Of a DNA stretch of 59,476 nucleotides, positions 57,518 to 59,476 are shown in pieces. The stretch lies in assembly GCF_020850895.1 (NCBI RefSeq), contig NZ_JADZDS010000009.1:1-59476 (forward strand). Direction: 5' to 3'. The notes beneath the pieces were generated by a model that worked only from the letters and a program-made list of their open reading frames with translations, had not been told where the DNA came from and ran no database searches. The stretch is from Thermomonas sp. GTDB lineage: Bacteria > Pseudomonadota > Gammaproteobacteria > Xanthomonadales > Xanthomonadaceae. The stretch's first letter is position 1. Each line of letters begins with the position of its first letter. The position numbers and the translations under genes were made by a program.

Positions 57518-59230
57518 ATGACACCGGCTCGAACCATCACCGCCTTCGCGGCGGCAACCCTGATCACAGGCCTCTTCACCGCCTGTGCAAGCAATCCATC
57601 CAACCCCACGCCAACAGCAGCCTTGCCACAAGGCGCCGGAGTGGACCTGGCCTCAATCCGGCACCCGGACGAGGAATCCCCGGCAGGGTGGTATCGCGCT
57701 GGAGCCGCACAGGCGGCTGCACGTGGCGCCATGTCAGGACGGGCGCGCAACGTGATCGTGTTCATCGGCGATGGCATGAGCATGACCACGGTGACCGCCG
57801 CGAGAATCATGGAAGGACAACGTGCGGGTGGCCGCGGCGAGGAAAACCGACTGGCCTGGGACCATTTCCCCGCCACTGCGCTCAGCCGCACCTACAACAC
57901 CGACGCGCAGACACCGGATTCCGCAGGCACCATGTCGGCCATTGCCACCGGAGTGAAGACCCACATGGGCGCGATCTCGGTGTACGCAGGGAACACCACC
58001 GACTGCGCTGACAGCATGGGCAAGCATGCCCAGACCTGGCTGGAATTGGCCGATGCCGCCGGAATGTCCACGGGCGTGGTCACCACCTCGCGCGTCACCC
58101 ATGCCACCCCTGCCGCAACTTATGCCCACACCCCGAACCGCCGCTGGGAAAATGACGCGACCATCCCGGAAGCAGCCCGGGCCCAGGGCTGTCGAGACAT
58201 CGCAAGCCAGTTGATCGCAGCCACGGGAAACGGCCACGGCCCGTCGATCATCCTCGGTGGTGGCCGCAAAGAATTCCTGACCACTGAACAGACCGATCCG
58301 AGTTCGCCCGACAAGCGCGGATTGCGCACGGATGGACGTGACCTGATCACGGAGTGGAGGCAAGCCCATGCCGGCGGCGCCTATGTCACCACCGCCGCAG
58401 AGTTGGCGTCTGCCGCGAACGCGCCCGCCGTGCTTGGCCTGTTCAACTACAGCCACATGGCTTTCAATCACGACCGCATCGCCGAAGGAGGAATCGAGCC
58501 TTCGTTGGCGGAAATGACCCGTGCCGCGATCCGGCACCTGGCGCGCAATGAAAACGGCTATGTGCTGCTGGTCGAAGCTGCCCGCATCGACATGGCCCAC
58601 CACGAAGGCAATGCGTTCCGGGCCCTGGATGAAACCATCGAACTGTCGAATGCGGTTCGCATCGCATTGGAAATGACGTCGCCGGACGACACCCTGATCA
58701 TGGTCACCGCCGACCATTCCCACACGTTGACCATGGCCGGCTACACGGTGCGCGGCAACCCGATCCTTGGCACGGTGCGCGCACCCGGGAAGCCCAAGCC
58801 AACACTGGATCTGGCTGGATTGCCCTTCACCACGCTCGGGTATGCCAACGGACCCGGCAATACAGGCGCCAGCGAAATCCAGGTCGCTGGAAGCAAGCGC
58901 TTCCCGCATTACCCCAAGCACCAGACTGCTGCACCCGCAGGCCGACCGGACCTGTCACAGGTGGACACCACCCGCCCAGAGTACATGCAGGAAGCACTGG
59001 TTCCGCTGAGCAGCGAAACCCACAGCGGCGAAGACGTCGGCGTCTGGGCGATCGGACCGGGAAGCGCGGCCGTGCGAGGCTCGCTGGAGCAGAACGCGCT
59101 TTACCACATCATCGTGCAAGCCACGCCCCGGTTGCGCGATACGCTGTGCGCGAAGGGATGGTGTGACGGCAACGGTGTGCCGGTGACATTGCCGCGCTTG
59201 GAGGCGTTCAGTTCTCGGCCGACACGCTGA
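57518..59230 (+). CDS. Alkaline phosphatase (PhoA family), exported
   Basis: 570 residues. A signal peptide is followed by FTAC near residue 23, a possible lipobox. Metal and catalytic blocks are clear: IGDGMS at 83-88, the nucleophile Ser135 in TPDSAGT, HVxx-type ligands in EAARIDMAHHEGN, TADHSHT and SETHSGEDVGVWA. The DSAGT form matches animal and marine bacterial enzymes more than the DSAAS of E. coli. It should release phosphate from monoesters outside the cytoplasm. CATACT 7 bases before the ATG might be a -10; I see no Pho box. Confidence 0.94.
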   Translation: MTPARTITAFAAATLITGLFTACASNPSNPTPTAALPQGAGVDLASIRHPDEESPAGWYRAGAAQAAARGAMSGRARNVIVFIGDGMSMTTVTAARIMEGQRAGGRGEENRLAWDHFPATALSRTYNTDAQTPDSAGTMSAIATGVKTHMGAISVYAGNTTDCADSMGKHAQTWLELADAAGMSTGVVTTSRVTHATPAATYAHTPNRRWENDATIPEAARAQGCRDIASQLIAATGNGHGPSIILGGGRKEFLTTEQTDPSSPDKRGLRTDGRDLITEWRQAHAGGAYVTTAAELASAANAPAVLGLFNYSHMAFNHDRIAEGGIEPSLAEMTRAAIRHLARNENGYVLLVEAARIDMAHHEGNAFRALDETIELSNAVRIALEMTSPDDTLIMVTADHSHTLTMAGYTVRGNPILGTVRAPGKPKPTLDLAGLPFTTLGYANGPGNTGASEIQVAGSKRFPHYPKHQTAAPAGRPDLSQVDTTRPEYMQEALVPLSSETHSGEDVGVWAIGPGSAAVRGSLEQNALYHIIVQATPRLRDTLCAKGWCDGNGVPVTLPRLEAFSSRPTR

Positions 59231-59239
59231 GGCAAATGA

Positions 59240-59476
59240 TCAGAACGGCTTGGCCAACACCAGCCAGAGGATGCCCACCAGCAGCGGCAGCGGCAGTTCG
59301 TTGAACCAACGCAGCACCGTGGCCGACGGCAGGGCCGCGCCACGCGCCACGCGCTTCAGCTGGCGCCCGCTGGCGATGTAATACGCGAACAGCAACGCCA
59401 CCAGCGCCAACTTCGCGTGCAGCCAGCCGCCCTTGATCCCGAAATGCAACCAAAGTGCCAGCCCACCGACGAAGGC
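59240..59476 (-). CDS. hemJ: HemJ-like protoporphyrinogen oxidase, C-terminal part
   Basis: The last 78 residues of a membrane protein whose 5' end lies beyond the window. GGWLHAKLALVALLFAYY, SGRQLKRVARG and RWFNELPLPLLVGILWLVLAKPF match the C-terminal half of HemJ (UPF0093), including the conserved Lys and the RWFNE motif. HemJ oxidises protoporphyrinogen IX for haem synthesis in bacteria lacking HemG or HemY. It is convergent with the phosphatase, 9 bases apart. Confidence 0.85.
   Translation of the reverse strand, partial: AFVGGLALWLHFGIKGGWLHAKLALVALLFAYYIASGRQLKRVARGAALPSATVLRWFNELPLPLLVGILWLVLAKPF

Overview
This is a high-GC stretch of chromosome that reads as a gammaproteobacterium of the Xanthomonadaceae/Lysobacteraceae (Lysobacter, Luteimonas, Thermomonas or Stenotrophomonas relatives). 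The support is protein style and gene order: a complete hisGDCBHAFI cluster preceded by a TrpR-like gene, fused HisB and HisIE, fused ThrA in a thrABC operon with a leader peptide, carA and carB separated by a membrane-protein gene, and rplU-rpmA-obgE. I cannot fix the genus from sequence alone. Nothing looks like a prophage, integrative element, insertion sequence or CRISPR array; this is mostly core chromosome with a few accessory genes.

Layout. 1-2556 (+): class II aldolase (cut by the window edge) and mtnB-mtnD-mtnC for methylthioadenosine salvage. 2566-3921 (-): exported metallophosphoesterase. 3958-11368 (-): TrpR-like regulator followed by hisG-D-C-B-H-A-F-IE, tightly overlapping, with a palindrome over the promoter. 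11675-12712 (-): lipA. 12892-17805 (+): thr promoter, threonine/isoleucine-rich leader peptide, hairpin, thrA-thrB-thrC. 18222-20443: divergent LytTR membrane regulator and acyltransferase. 20388-29014 (-): carA, a membrane TPR-like gene, carB, greA, a phosphoglycerate-mutase-like gene and recJ, with a terminator-like hairpin in the carA leader. 29148-34404 (-): ribF-ileS-lspA-ispH. 34503-36134 (-): murJ, divergent from rpsT (+). 36709-39389 (-): rplU-rpmA, a heptanucleotide repeat, obgE and an amber-interrupted pseudogene. 39617-43754 (+): uvrA, hotdog thioesterase, enoyl-CoA isomerase. 43889-47069 (-): nudix, sulfurtransferase, ArsC-like and DUF6157-like genes, then a Mip/FKBP-like protein. 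47290-50543 (+): crotonase, Cys-rich protein, nth, EF-hand protein, RNase T. 50612-54089 (-): rnr, rlmB, small membrane protein. 54254-54338 (+): tRNA-Leu(CAG). 54568-57350 (-): two paralogous lipoproteins and a dicarboxylate/amino acid symporter. 57518-59230 (+): alkaline phosphatase. 59240 to the end (-): C-terminal part of hemJ.

Regulation is the most interesting layer. A TrpR-operator-like palindrome overlaps the -10 element of the promoter before the TrpR-like/his operon. The thr operon has a leader peptide and hairpin typical of attenuation. carA has an intrinsic-terminator-like hairpin between a plausible -10 and its start codon. Four genes (mtnB, thrL, the LytTR gene, rnr) have a -10-like hexamer exactly 6 bases before the ATG, as expected for leaderless mRNAs. 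Upstream of obgE there are twelve GGGATTC units on the transcribed-sense strand (G-quadruplex capable) facing AATCCC units that abut the start codon. A 44-bp palindromic element occurs twice, after thrC and after nth, in opposite orientations. No wholly novel multi-gene system is evident; the findings are mainly regulatory hypotheses and a few unusual genes.
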